DNA of 33,343 nt, from positions 1-33,343 of the forward strand of contig CAKRRN010000028.1 in NCBI GenBank assembly GCA_934394435.1, read 5' to 3'. The notes beneath the pieces were generated by a model. The model saw only the letters and a list, made by a program, of their open reading frames with translations. It ran no database searches and had not been told where the DNA came from. Shown here one piece after another: positions 18,057 to 24,884 of this stretch; the stretch's first letter is position 1, and the number at the start of each line of letters is the position of its first letter. A program made the position numbers and the translations under genes. The stretch comes from an uncultured Bacteroidaceae bacterium (GTDB lineage Bacteria > Bacteroidota > Bacteroidia > Bacteroidales > Bacteroidaceae).

Positions 18057-18389
18057 TACGCTTCTGTGATACTTCTAATATAATAACACGAATATGCTGA
18101 TTTCGCTACCGAGTTTCCATAGTTTTTTTCAAGAAATCCTGTAGCTATAAACAAAGACACACGTTTTAACGGACAGCCACAGAAAGTTTTACCAGACAGC
18201 AGCAGTAATAAATATGAACATGAAAACCCATGCCATTTATCTTAGGCTACCATATTCTTAGGCTCCATCCCTAACATCTGGCCCAAATATGCTTCAAAGG
18301 CAAAGATAGGCATTTTCTAACAGCAATACCTTCCACATATGCGGATTTCTAAGTAACTTCGTGCAGGAAACGACAAACAAATTCAATAC
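18057..18389. other. Divergent intergenic region between ECF sigma and GH43 genes
   Basis: No gene and no TTTG/TAnnTTTG promoter is seen on either strand. TCTTAGGCT is present twice, at 18240-18248 and 18256-18264, 16 bp apart in direct orientation, which might be an operator-like pair. TTTCCATAGTTTTTTTC (18114-18130) resembles TTTCTATAGTTTTTTC (19973-19988) upstream of the second ECF locus. Confidence 0.4.
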
Positions 18390-19394
18390 ATGTACAGAAA
18401 ACTCTCATTCATTCTACTCTGTATACTCTCCTTGACAGACCTTCCTGCCCAACAGAAGTATACCAATCCGGTCTTTGACCAAAACACGCCAGACCCAACT
18501 GTAGTACAGACCGCTGATGGGACTTTTTATGCGTATGGCACAGGAGGAACCTGTCGTAGGAGTACAGACTTGGTTCATTGGACAGATGAAGGAATCGCTT
18601 TGGAACGACCTACCTGGAACGACTCTGTAAGAACAGACAAGAACGGGAAACAGCAACCCATGCGTTTCAGTCTGTGGGCTCTGGATGTAAGTCGAGTGAA
18701 GAAAAACAAGTTCCTGGTGTATTATGCATCAGCATTTTGGGGAAATGAGACACGCACAGGACTGGGTATTGCTGAAGGTTCTTCACCAACACACTTCACA
18801 GATTGTGGGCGAATGTTCAGAAGCACAGAGATTGGCGTCCAAAACAGTATTGATCCCTGTTATGTAGAGAAAGGACGTAAAAAATATCTCGTATGGGGAA
18901 GCTTTAGCGGACTTTACATGGGAGAACTCACCAAGGATGGAAAACAACTGAAGCATCCACACAACCTAACACAAGTGGCAGGTAAAGCATTTGAAGGTGC
19001 AATGATCTACAAACGTGGGAAATACTATTATCTGTTTGCCAGCGTAGGCACATGCTGCGAAGGAGCAAACAGCACCTATCGCACAGTAGTCGGACGCGCG
19101 AAAGACATTACCGGTCCATACGTAGACAGAAAAGGTGGACGTATGTTAGACAATCATTACGAAACAATCATAAGCGGTAATGAAAGATGGAAAGGTCCTG
19201 GCCACAATAGCGAAGTGGTGACTGACGATGCAGGACAAACCTGGCTACTATACCATGCTTACGACGCACAAGACCCTGCTAAAGGTCGCGTACTTCTGTT
19301 GGACAAACTGCAATGGGATTGCGATGGATGGCCTTCGGTGCAAGGTGGTTCTCCCAGTACCACACCACAAGACGCACCGATATTCAAGAAGTAG
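18390..19394 (+). CDS. Secreted GH43 arabinanase-like glycosidase
   Basis: 334 aa with a signal peptide (MYRKLSFILLCILSLTDLPA, then Q). The mature enzyme is a five-bladed beta-propeller of glycoside hydrolase family 43. The three expected acids are visible: D35 in NTPDPTVV (general base), D155 in NSIDPCYV (pKa modulator) and E202 in AFEGAMIY (general acid). HNSEVV and TWLLYHAYD follow, as in arabinanases and arabinofuranosidases. The common WAPDV motif reads WALDV here, a small departure. It is a single-domain enzyme with no binding module. No SusC/SusD pair is nearby, so it is not in a classical polysaccharide utilisation locus. It stands alone between two ECF loci and ends in its own terminator. 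Exact substrate is unresolved: arabinan is likely, xylan or arabinogalactan possible. Confidence 0.88.
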   Translation: MYRKLSFILLCILSLTDLPAQQKYTNPVFDQNTPDPTVVQTADGTFYAYGTGGTCRRSTDLVHWTDEGIALERPTWNDSVRTDKNGKQQPMRFSLWALDVSRVKKNKFLVYYASAFWGNETRTGLGIAEGSSPTHFTDCGRMFRSTEIGVQNSIDPCYVEKGRKKYLVWGSFSGLYMGELTKDGKQLKHPHNLTQVAGKAFEGAMIYKRGKYYYLFASVGTCCEGANSTYRTVVGRAKDITGPYVDRKGGRMLDNHYETIISGNERWKGPGHNSEVVTDDAGQTWLLYHAYDAQDPAKGRVLLLDKLQWDCDGWPSVQGGSPSTTPQDAPIFKK

Positions 19395-19449
19395 CCTCCC
19401 CCTTGCTTCGTCCATTATCCCCTTTAAAAACAAGGATAAAGAACATACG

Positions 19450-19485
19450 ACGTGCCGCACAGACAAGTGTGGCACGTCTTTTTTG
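19450..19485 (+). terminator. Rho-independent terminator of the GH43 gene
   Basis: ACGTGCCGCAC (19450-19460) pairs with GTGTGGCACGT (19467-19477) around a 6-nt loop, with one G-T wobble. CTTTTTTG follows. It lies about 55 bp past the GH43 stop codon. Confidence 0.88.
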
Positions 19486-19641
19486 CCTCACCCGATAAAC
19501 CATGGGGAGTGAAATATAGAATTATGCTCAGCAGGAATTTAGTGAGGACAGACTAATAAAGGCAACAGTTTTTACGAATAAGGATGGATGGTAAGAGAGT
19601 TGATAGAGTGAGAAGTAAAAAGCAGTATAGCAAAGACTAAA

Positions 19642-19732
19642 TATTCAATGTGCAAGTAATATAGTATTCAAAGGCCAAGTAATACGTATTAAATGCCCAT
19701 TGAATATAGTATTAAATGGGCAAGTATTATAG
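19642..19732. repeat. Tandem array of four 22-23 bp AT-rich units
   Basis: Units at 19642-19664, 19665-19686, 19687-19709 and 19710-19732, with a partial fifth after them. Each begins TATTnAA and ends in ATAG or ACG; the second reads TATTCAAAGGCCAAGTAATACG. TGCCCATT (19694-19701) and AATGGGCA (19715-19722) can pair. The array sits between the GH43 terminator and the second ECF operon and does not code for protein. A similar 22-bp array is at 24.6 kb. Confidence 0.75.
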
Positions 19733-19861
19733 TATTACTTTTTAGAGTGTCTTTTTATTGATTTCCGCAGATACGTTTTCTCTCGGTATAAACAGTAAAA
19801 AGGTAGACGCACTATCCGTTTTTCAAAACTGTAATAGTAGACGATTATAATAGCCCTTTTA

Positions 19862-19952
19862 TTTTTCTAACTGGGAAAATATTTTTCTCTATCTAGGAAA
19901 CCAAGCAGAGCCATTTCGTATGAATCTCTTTTACTGCAAATCGGTCATTAGA
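19862..19952. repeat. Second copy of a dispersed composite element
   Basis: The 28 bases at 19862-19889 match the reverse complement of 5872-5899 at 27 positions (shared core CTAACTGGGAAAATATTTTT). AATCGGTCATTAGA follows at 19939-19952, identical to the 14-mer beside the copy near 5.85 kb. The gap between the two parts is 49 bp here and 21 bp there. No open reading frame or transposase is attached. Confidence 0.65.
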
Positions 19953-19987
19953 AAATTTCTCATGCAGATACATTTCTATAGTTTTTT

Positions 19988-20019
19988 CTTGATTCACTTT
20001 AACCTTTTCCCTCGGTTTG
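19988..20019 (+). promoter_or_regulatory. Tentative promoter of the second ECF operon
   Basis: CTTG (19988-19991), 20 nt, then TCGGTTTG (20012-20019). Both elements are one base away from the Bacteroidetes consensus and the spacing is right. It lies 57 bp before the first ATG of the six-gene unit. An extra promoter read by the encoded sigma factor cannot be excluded. Confidence 0.4.
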
Positions 20020-20076
20020 CATCTATATATATGAAAGCTTTCAACAACAAGCGTACTTATCTAAAGCATTACAACG

Positions 20077-20418
20077 ATGAAGAAAGATAGATTCACTCCC
20101 ATGGTTTGGCACACCCGCCTGGCTCACACCTACACAGGACTGCTGGTCCTGGTCATGGCTTTGCTAATGTCATTACCCATACCTGCCCTAGCACGCAGGC
20201 ATCAGTCGCGTCGTTCTGGTCCCCACACCGCCCTGCGCACCAGCCACCACAGACAACGTCACCTGCGTGCGGGGTACCTGTGCTTCACACGTCCCCCGCA
20301 CGGAAAGTACTGCCATATAGGCGGACATCGCTACTGGTTGGCCGACCGCGTGCTGTATGACATCGTGAAGAAGCCTGGCAAGGGCACCGTGTATGTAGTG
20401 GTGAAGGTTATCAAGTGA
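20077..20418 (+). CDS. Small exported basic protein heading the ECF operon
   Basis: 113 aa. A hydrophobic stretch LLVLVMALLMSLPIPALA (about 22-39) ends in an AxA signal-peptidase site, after a longer than usual N-terminus (MKKDRFTPMVWHTRLAHTYT). The mature part is short and strongly basic, with many His and Arg (RRHQSRRSGPH, SHHRQRH). It then has a compact C-terminal segment, GYLCFTRPPHGKYCHIGGHR followed by YWLADRVLYDIV and YVVVKVIK, that could be a small beta domain. Its stop overlaps the sigma factor ATG by one base, which argues that it is really translated and coupled. I do not recognise a family. It might be a periplasmic ligand or signal component for the ECF switch, which is inference. 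Confidence 0.65.
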   Translation: MKKDRFTPMVWHTRLAHTYTGLLVLVMALLMSLPIPALARRHQSRRSGPHTALRTSHHRQRHLRAGYLCFTRPPHGKYCHIGGHRYWLADRVLYDIVKKPGKGTVYVVVKVIK

Positions 20419-20990
20419 TGACATCCATGGCCACGAGAATGTATGGTAGCCAGGAACTCCTACGGCAGTTACAGAATCCCACACAACGAGAGGAGGCATT
20501 CCGCCGCCTAATGCAACAGTACGGACACAGTCTGTATTGGCACATACGTCGCCTGGTGGTGGGGCGCGAGGATGCCGAGGACGTGCTGCAGGAAACATGC
20601 ATCAAGGTACTCGGTGCCATTGACAGTTTCCGTGGAGACGCTAACACGCTGGTTCCCTGGCTCTACCAGATAGCCACACGCGAGGCTCTACAGTGGCTTA
20701 GACGCAGCACACATCTGTTTCAAAGCATCGATGCACTGGGTGAGAAACTGATTGAGAAACTGTGGGCAGAGAACGGGCAGAGTGCCGACGAGGCGGAACT
20801 GCTACTTCAGGAGGCTCTACTCAAACTACCCACCACGCAGCGTATGGTGTTTAACATGCGCTACTATGACGGACTCACCTATGAGCAGATGGCACTGGTG
20901 ACAGGCAAGAAGGTGGGCACTCTGAAGACCAACTTCCACTACGCCAGCGAACGTGTAAGGGAATACCTGAAAGAAAACATTAAACAATGA
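20418..20990 (+). CDS. ECF-type RNA polymerase sigma factor
   Basis: 190 aa from ATG 20418 (MTSMATRMYGSQELL), which overlaps the previous stop as TGATG; a GTG one codon earlier is less likely. Region 2 is seen in AFRRLMQQYGHSLYWHIRRL, then VVGREDAEDVLQETCIKVLG. Region 4 is LLKLPTTQRMVFNMRYYDGL, then TYEQMALVTGKKVGTLKTNF. It is of the short SigW/RpoE-like type. The gene is followed with an ATGA overlap by a small membrane protein, the position of its anti-sigma factor. Target promoters are unknown, but the closely packed downstream genes for a periplasmic and two secreted proteins are the likeliest regulon members. Confidence 0.93.
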   Translation: MTSMATRMYGSQELLRQLQNPTQREEAFRRLMQQYGHSLYWHIRRLVVGREDAEDVLQETCIKVLGAIDSFRGDANTLVPWLYQIATREALQWLRRSTHLFQSIDALGEKLIEKLWAENGQSADEAELLLQEALLKLPTTQRMVFNMRYYDGLTYEQMALVTGKKVGTLKTNFHYASERVREYLKENIKQ

Positions 20991-21322
20991 GCATAATGAA
21001 CAAGGACAAGATACCTTTCACAGAAAGCGACTCCTACGTAGACAGCGTGGTGAGCAACGCCACAGAGCAGGCTATCAAGGCCTACAGAAAACGCCGTCAA
21101 TCACAACGGAAGCTCTCATGGATTCACCCTACACTGGCAGTGGCAGCCTCGGTAGTCATCGTGGTAGGCTTAGGATGGCGTCTCATCCCAATGAACGAGC
21201 ATACAAGGGACGATGCACCGACAAGCACCAAGAGCCCGTTGGATCACTTTCTGAGCGGTATATCAGACGAGGAAGCGCAACAAATCGTGTGCTATGAGAT
21301 TGAAGAACAACCCGAATATTAA
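20987..21322 (+). CDS. Short membrane anti-sigma-like protein
   Basis: 111 aa starting at the ATG that overlaps the sigma factor stop (ATGA). A cytoplasmic N-terminal part of about 45 residues (FTESDSYVDSVVSNATEQAI, KAYRKRRQSQRK) precedes one membrane helix (about LAVAASVVIVVGLGWRLI). A short periplasmic tail follows, with PLDHFLSGISDEEAQQIV. This is shorter than classical anti-sigma factors and shows no zinc HxxxCxxC motif. The call rests on position, coupling and topology. The periplasmic tail could contact the Spy-like protein encoded 22 nt downstream. Confidence 0.75.
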   Translation: MSIMNKDKIPFTESDSYVDSVVSNATEQAIKAYRKRRQSQRKLSWIHPTLAVAASVVIVVGLGWRLIPMNEHTRDDAPTSTKSPLDHFLSGISDEEAQQIVCYEIEEQPEY

Positions 21323-21344
21323 CACCCCCCAAAAAAGAATAAAT

Positions 21345-21791
21345 ATGAAAAGAATAATATTGCCTATGCTGCTCTGCCTGATAACTCTGACAATCACAGC
21401 ACAGTATCGCGGCACCTTCAATGAACGTCTGTTCAACGCCAAAGTGGATGAGATTACCTATCGCCTGCGCTTGAGTGACAAGCAGGTAGAGCAGTTCCGC
21501 CCCATCTACAAGGAGTACAACAAGGACATGATAGCCGCCTGGGGAAATCTAGAGAAGACTGTGACACAGGACGAGGAGCAGGCCACGACCACAGCCTCGA
21601 CACAGGTCAAGCAACGGCTGGAGAGGCAACGGCGTGCACAGGACGTGCGCATACGATACACCGACAAATTTGCTACCGTGCTCACGCCCAACCAACTGGA
21701 GCGATTCTTCAAGGTGGAGAACGATATACAACGAAGGCTACGTGACAGAAAGATGCCTACAAGAGGGAGAGGAAAGGCACATAGGAGGTAA
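21345..21791 (+). CDS. Spy/CpxP-like periplasmic protein
   Basis: 148 aa. ATG 21345 is chosen because it begins a proper signal peptide (MKRIILPMLLCLITLTITA, then Q); an in-frame ATG at 21294 lies inside the preceding gene. The mature part is helical and charged, with LRLSDKQVEQFRPIYKEY and, near the end, VLTPNQLERFFKVENDIQRR. The LTxxQ-type segment is the hallmark of Spy, CpxP and ZraP periplasmic helical proteins. It ends in a basic tail (RDRKMPTRGRGKAHRR). In Gram-negative bacteria such proteins bind misfolded proteins or metals and modulate envelope stress responses. Beside a sigma/anti-sigma pair it is a plausible sensor, by analogy with CnrX and CpxP. Confidence 0.78.
   Translation: MKRIILPMLLCLITLTITAQYRGTFNERLFNAKVDEITYRLRLSDKQVEQFRPIYKEYNKDMIAAWGNLEKTVTQDEEQATTTASTQVKQRLERQRRAQDVRIRYTDKFATVLTPNQLERFFKVENDIQRRLRDRKMPTRGRGKAHRR
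21784..21788 (+). promoter_or_regulatory. Shine-Dalgarno-like site before the beta-helix protein gene
   Basis: GGAGG ends 9 nt before ATG 21798 and overlaps the last codons of the Spy-like gene. Strong Shine-Dalgarno sites are uncommon in Bacteroidetes, and it supports the start chosen for the next gene. Confidence 0.45.
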
Positions 21792-21797
21792 ACAATT

Positions 21798-23564
21798 ATG
21801 AAAGCAAGGGCGTTTCTATCTGCTCTACTGGTCTTCCTTGGAATATCAGTTACGTGGGCACAAAAATCCGACACGATTCGAATCAATTACGATGGAATAA
21901 GATGCCAAGTTACTACTAGTACAAACAATGTAAAGATACAGAGGGAAGGGGCACACGTCAGTGTGTCCTCTCCCTCGTCGGCTATTCCCATCGTAGTCTT
22001 CTTGACAGGAAGTACTAGCGATGGTTGCTTCATGTTGGACGGTGACCGCCCCTGTACCGTATGTCTCAATGGACTAAACATGGTATGTACATCGGGTGGT
22101 TGCATCGGATTGGGCGGAAAACAAGCCAATAAAATTATTGTGGCAGAGGGCAGTAACAATCATCTGGTTGATTCACCATACGGAGAGCAAAAAGCTTGCC
22201 TCTATTCCAAGGGAGACTTGCTCGTAGACGGTGGCGGACTGCTCACAGTGACAGGACACCACCAGCACGCTGTTGCCTCGAAACATTCGATACACCTGGC
22301 TCCTGGCACAGGCACGATAAGTCTCACCTGCTCGGCTGACGGTGGCAAGGGCATCAAGGCTGGGGACTCGCTGGTAATCGATGGTGGAACACTCTCTGTG
22401 GAGGTCACAGGCAACACTATCGTGGAGATGACTGATGGCATGCCTGACACCACCAAGGTGGCTGCCCTAAAGGCCGACTCGGCCATCATCATTCGCAGTG
22501 GACACCTTGCGCTCACCAGCACGGGACTGGCTGGAAGATGTGCCTGCACAGACGGCACCGTCACACTGGGTATCCCTACAGGATATGCCATGGAGCAAGC
22601 CGACACCTGTCAGCTGACCATACAGTGCGTCAACACAGGCGAAACCTTCGGTGATGAACCCACTAGTGATGTGGACACACAGTGCAAGCCCAAGGGCATC
22701 AAGGCCGATGGGGAAATAGTGATACACAACGGACTCCTCATACTTCGTACCACACAGGATGGGGCTGAGGGGCTAGAGTCCAAAACCTCAATAACCGTTA
22801 ACAACGGCGTGATTGATGCCGTATGCCAGGATGACTGTATCAACACTTCGGGTTTTATAGTGGTAAACGGTGGACTGCTGCACTGCGTGAGCACTGGTAA
22901 CGATGCCATTGACACCAATCTGCGAGACATTGAGGCTGCAGCACTGACACTAAACGGAGGAACCATACTAGCATTCTCTGCCGGTGGACGGCATGAGGAG
23001 GGCATCGATGTAAACCGGAGTGTGATAACCATCAACGGGGGGTACCTCTTCTCCATAGGTGGGCAGCAAGGCGGTGTGGAACCCAAGGTGAAGGGCAAAC
23101 ACCCTGCGGCCTACGTAAGGCGAGTAGACACAGAGCCCAACAGATACTACACGCTCACAGCCAACGGACAACCACTCATGACGATACTCATGCCCTGCAA
23201 ACCCGCAAGTGACTTCCTGCTCATCGCAGCCAACGGACTGATGCGCGGCGTCCAGTGCCAGTTGCAGGAGAGCATGATGCCACCAGCAGGCGCACAGCAG
23301 GTGATGGACGAGGGGCTTTGGCTGGGTGCCAAACCCGAGCAAGCCACACGCGTTTACCACTGGACGCAGAGTGCCAGATATGTGAAGGCAGATGCCAGTG
23401 TGGCAAACAATGTAGATAATATCACTTGGGAAGAAACACCGAAAGGCAACACTTATTGCTACACACTGGACGGAAAACGAGTGAACGAGCCAAAACATGG
23501 CACATACGTGCAGCACACCGTCATGCCTAACGGGCACAGCGAGAGCCACATTATTATAAAATAA
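21798..23564 (+). CDS. Secreted Cthe_2159-type carbohydrate-binding beta-helix protein
   Basis: 588 aa with a signal peptide (MKARAFLSALLVFLGISVTWA, then Q). The body is a long right-handed beta-helix pattern with repeated rungs: GDLLVDGGGLLTVTG, DSLVIDGGTLSVEV, GEIVIHNGLLILRT, ITVNNGVIDAVCQDDCINTS, ALTLNGGTILAFSAGGRHEE. The KGIKA and AIDTN turns are typical of the Cthe_2159 family, whose founding member binds cellulose and pectic polysaccharides. No hydrolase residues are apparent. The last 45 residues are a separate tail (CYTLDGKRVNEPKHGTYV to HIIIK) like Prevotella C-terminal sorting tails. It lies 6 nt after the Spy-like gene and 17 nt before the esterase gene. A role in glycan binding at the surface is inferred. 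Confidence 0.83.
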   Translation: MKARAFLSALLVFLGISVTWAQKSDTIRINYDGIRCQVTTSTNNVKIQREGAHVSVSSPSSAIPIVVFLTGSTSDGCFMLDGDRPCTVCLNGLNMVCTSGGCIGLGGKQANKIIVAEGSNNHLVDSPYGEQKACLYSKGDLLVDGGGLLTVTGHHQHAVASKHSIHLAPGTGTISLTCSADGGKGIKAGDSLVIDGGTLSVEVTGNTIVEMTDGMPDTTKVAALKADSAIIIRSGHLALTSTGLAGRCACTDGTVTLGIPTGYAMEQADTCQLTIQCVNTGETFGDEPTSDVDTQCKPKGIKADGEIVIHNGLLILRTTQDGAEGLESKTSITVNNGVIDAVCQDDCINTSGFIVVNGGLLHCVSTGNDAIDTNLRDIEAAALTLNGGTILAFSAGGRHEEGIDVNRSVITINGGYLFSIGGQQGGVEPKVKGKHPAAYVRRVDTEPNRYYTLTANGQPLMTILMPCKPASDFLLIAANGLMRGVQCQLQESMMPPAGAQQVMDEGLWLGAKPEQATRVYHWTQSARYVKADASVANNVDNITWEETPKGNTYCYTLDGKRVNEPKHGTYVQHTVMPNGHSESHIIIK

Positions 23565-23581
23565 ATAACCGAAACAGACAT

Positions 23582-24469
23582 ATGAATATAAAGAGAATGA
23601 GAGAATGGGCATGCCTAGTCCTGCTGGTGATTGTCACCACGACAGTGGCACAGGGCAAGTCACAAGATGAGATGGGATTTGTAAAGTTGCAGCGAGACTT
23701 CGCTGGCACGGTGCTCAGTTACCAGAAGGGTGCTACAGGTGAGGAATCACCACAGGGCAAGGCTTTGGTCATCTATCTGCATGGAGGATCCAGTTGCGGC
23801 ACAGACAATACCACACAGATGGGTGAACCAGGCATCGACTCCATCTGCCACTACCTCACGAGCAGACATATTCCTGCCGTAATGGTGGTACCGCAGTGCC
23901 CCGACCGCAACAGAGGATGGGGAGGACTGGCCAAAAACGTGAAGGCTTTGCTTGACTTCACCGTCCGCACAGAGGGGGTAGACAGCACACGCATCTATAT
24001 CTTCGGTGGCTCAATGGGTGGCACAGGCACGTGGAAAATGCTTTCGACCTTCCCTAACTACTTCGCTGCGGGAATGCCGTGTGCCGCTAATCCCAAAGGG
24101 ATGTCAGCTACCAACGTTGCCACCACTCCCGTCTATAACGTGATGGGACTGGCCGATAAAATTATGGGGAGCGATGTACGTGTCATTGCTGAGGACTTCA
24201 TCAGCCAACTTCAAAGCCTCGGTGACGAGGTGAGATATGAGACTGTAGAGGGATGGTCTCATGAGATGACCTGCATACAGAGTTATTCGACAGAGCGGCT
24301 CGACTGGGTGCTCACGCATAGACGGAACTTAGGAACTGCCATAAAACAGACACGACAGGACGTGCCCGAGGACGATAACACGTGGTACACACTGCTGGGC
24401 ATGAGGATAAGCAAATCCTCTCAGGCTGGGATATTCATACGCAAGGGTAAGAAGATTGTGGTGCGCTGA
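23582..24469 (+). CDS. Secreted alpha/beta-hydrolase esterase
   Basis: 295 aa with a signal peptide (about residues 1-23). It is an alpha/beta hydrolase of the feruloyl esterase/PHB-depolymerase-like group. It has the oxyanion strand VIYLHGGSSCG (63-73), the nucleophile elbow GGSMGG with S144, a likely acid D192 in GLADKIMGSD and H227 in GWSHEM. It ends with a tail NTWYTLLGMRISKSSQAGIF then IRKGKKIVVR, parallel to the tail of the preceding beta-helix protein. Last gene of the six-gene ECF unit and followed by a terminator. It probably removes ester groups from a polysaccharide, acetyl or feruloyl; the substrate cannot be read from sequence. Confidence 0.85.
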   Translation: MNIKRMREWACLVLLVIVTTTVAQGKSQDEMGFVKLQRDFAGTVLSYQKGATGEESPQGKALVIYLHGGSSCGTDNTTQMGEPGIDSICHYLTSRHIPAVMVVPQCPDRNRGWGGLAKNVKALLDFTVRTEGVDSTRIYIFGGSMGGTGTWKMLSTFPNYFAAGMPCAANPKGMSATNVATTPVYNVMGLADKIMGSDVRVIAEDFISQLQSLGDEVRYETVEGWSHEMTCIQSYSTERLDWVLTHRRNLGTAIKQTRQDVPEDDNTWYTLLGMRISKSSQAGIFIRKGKKIVVR

Positions 24470-24489
24470 CACCATGGAGTCAGAATGCG

Positions 24490-24518
24490 AGCGGACTGGT
24501 GATAGCCCGCTTTTTTTT
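24490..24518 (+). terminator. Rho-independent terminator of the ECF/esterase operon
   Basis: AGCGG (24490-24494) pairs with CCGCT (24507-24511), with eight Ts from 24511 on. The stem is short but the T run is clear. It lies 20 bp after the esterase stop codon. Confidence 0.6.
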
Positions 24519-24580
24519 ATAATTAATCCTAAATCGATTTTTAGATTTTCATGCCTCACCCGATAGACCTCATATAGAGT

Positions 24581-24690
24581 CCTAAGATACTTTCTCAAGT
24601 ATCCTAAGATACTTTGCCAAGTATCCTAAGACACTTTGCCAAGTATTATAGGATACTTTGTCAGGTATCTTTAAATGCATTGTTAAGTAT
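24581..24690. repeat. Five tandem 22-bp units, each an inverted repeat
   Basis: Units start at 24581, 24603, 24625, 24647 and 24669, each exactly 22 bp. The second reads CCTAAGATACTTTGCCAAGTAT in two parts: CCTAAGATACTTTGC then CAAGTAT. The first three are nearly identical and the last two degenerate. Within a unit and its neighbour GATACTT and AAGTATC are complementary, so each can form a hairpin. The array lies between convergent genes. Confidence 0.82.
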
Positions 24691-24884
24691 CCTTGGAACC
24701 TAACCGTTAAACCCAAGGCTGAACGGTAAGAAAAGCTAACTTACCTTATCAAGTTATATAGGGGGTGAGCCCTAATAACCAATGGGGGTAAGGAATCGTT
24801 CACATTATTTGCCCGAAAGGCATCGTACCGTCTATCACATAGTGATTGCAGAAGGTTTGGATATGATTCTGAGAATACGTGTGT
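24691..24884. other. Convergent intergenic region right of the repeat array
   Basis: No gene is seen between the array and the 3' end of the LtaS-like gene. A weak 6-bp inverted repeat (ACCGTT / AACGGT, near 24710-24728) is present. No clear terminator for the minus-strand operon was found here. Confidence 0.4.

Noticed and set aside
18114..18130. Shared ECF operator, from the match to 19973-19988
   Set aside because: The 16-bp T-rich similarity lies in opposite orientation relative to the two sigma genes, so it cannot be claimed as a common promoter element.
24581..24690. Possible CRISPR array
   Set aside because: The units follow each other with no spacers, decay along the array, and no cas gene is present. 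The same applies to 19642-19732.
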